Shown piece by piece: positions 5,947 to 6,243 of a stretch of 6,243 bases of DNA. The notes under the pieces were generated by a model, which saw only the letters and a program-made list of their open reading frames with translations, was not told the origin of the DNA and did no database searches. Within the stretch, counting starts at the first letter, position 1, and the number at the start of each line of letters is the position of its first letter. The DNA lies in the NCBI GenBank assembly GCA_031292465.1, contig JARLHB010000200.1, forward strand, positions 1 to 6,243, in the 5' to 3' direction. This DNA comes from Ignavibacteriaceae bacterium (GTDB lineage Bacteria > Bacteroidota > Ignavibacteria > Ignavibacteriales > Ignavibacteriaceae). The position numbers and the translations under genes are program-made.

Positions 5947-5974
5947 ATAATAATAAAAATGTAAGTTAGGTCAA
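5947..5974 (-). promoter_or_regulatory. Weak candidate minus-strand promoter
   Basis: On the minus strand TTGACC (5969-5974) and TATTAT (5947-5952) are 16 bases apart. If used, it would give the T9SS gene at 5715 a leader of more than 200 bases, or serve the open stretch at 5810-5938. The setting is very AT-rich, so chance is likely. Confidence 0.18.
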
Positions 5975-6080
5975 AAATAAAAGCCCCCAGGTATCATAAA
6001 TTTGTTCAAAAATAAAATCAGCATTTTTTACCAGTTGAATTTTATTTACTAAATAATCGGCAAATTCCTCTATTTACTAA
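5971..6080. repeat. Short direct repeats in AT-rich spacer
   Basis: TCAAAAATAAAA occurs at 5971-5982 and 6006-6017, and TATTTACTAA at 6043-6052 and 6071-6080. Spacings are 35 and 28 bases. They lie in a 528-base gene-free stretch (5716-6243) that is otherwise AT-rich, with no gene, RNA or terminator that I can support. The repeats may be chance products of composition. Confidence 0.3.
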
Positions 6081-6181
6081 TAATAAAGTATTAACTAAAT
6101 TAATTATGTTAAAGCTATAAGTGATAATTAACAACTTCGGATAATAGAAATTATGATAGATAAATTAAAAAAGACAATACC

Positions 6182-6196
6182 AAAAAAAAAAAAAAA
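6182..6196. repeat. Homopolymer run of 15 A
   Basis: Fifteen consecutive A bases follow a C at 6181. It lies within a short plus-strand frame that starts at ATG 6153 (MIDKLKKTIP…) and stops at 6204-6206; no ribosome site precedes it. Runs this long are prone to slippage and to sequencing error. Confidence 0.85.
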
Positions 6197-6243
6197 CGAA
6201 ATCTAAACAATCAACATAAACATCCAGCCTAAAAATTACCCGT

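Noticed and set aside
1..6243. Search for CRISPR arrays, rRNA, tRNA, toxin-antitoxin pairs or a phage/defence cluster.
   Set aside because: No regularly spaced repeats, no RNA gene signatures and no overlapping small gene pairs were seen.

Overview
The window looks like a stretch of an AT-rich genome from the Ignavibacteria or a close relative in the Bacteroidota/Chlorobi group. The main evidence is two secreted proteins ending in the same type IX secretion (T9SS/Por) sorting domain, with the wording QNYPNPFNPxTxINYxLP, VYNxLGxEV and SGVYFYxM, a form very common in Ignavibacteria and related lineages. The assignment rests on memory of these protein families, not on a search.

Layout, left to right. 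Positions 1-72 hold the first 24 codons of a minus-strand insertion-sequence transposase running off the left edge. Beyond it (about 73-500) is unclear sequence that may include the element's end and a fragment of a damaged gene. An unrecognised, polar, Ser/Asn-rich protein follows on the plus strand (516-1025). It converges on a minus-strand DoxX-family membrane protein (1157-1573), with a long imperfect hairpin between the two stop codons. The divergent gap of about 440 bases upstream of DoxX (1574-2010) holds a candidate DoxX promoter, a perfect 12-base palindrome just upstream of it, a 25-codon protein-like stretch and an AT-only hairpin. Next is a plus-strand secreted T9SS cargo protein (2011-2958) with a very strong ribosome binding site and a textbook intrinsic terminator. 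Converging on it is a minus-strand cobalamin-binding radical SAM enzyme of the HpnP-like/DUF4070 type (3083-4633). Upstream of that, also on the minus strand, is a second T9SS cargo protein with a possible PepSY-like mature domain (4885-5715). The last 528 bases carry no confident gene, only AT-rich sequence with short repeats, a protein-like open stretch and a run of 15 A.

How the genes relate: every gene appears to be its own transcription unit, since gaps are long and most neighbours are convergent or divergent. There is no visible operon or multi-gene system. The two T9SS proteins are exported cargo whose secretion machinery is elsewhere in the genome. The radical SAM enzyme has no visible pathway partners. 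The region reads as accessory or loosely packed chromosome with an IS at one edge and possible gene remnants. I did not find convincing evidence of a new defence, toxin or mobile system; the best leads are the radical SAM enzyme's unknown substrate, the unrecognised 169-residue protein, and the remnant-like stretches.
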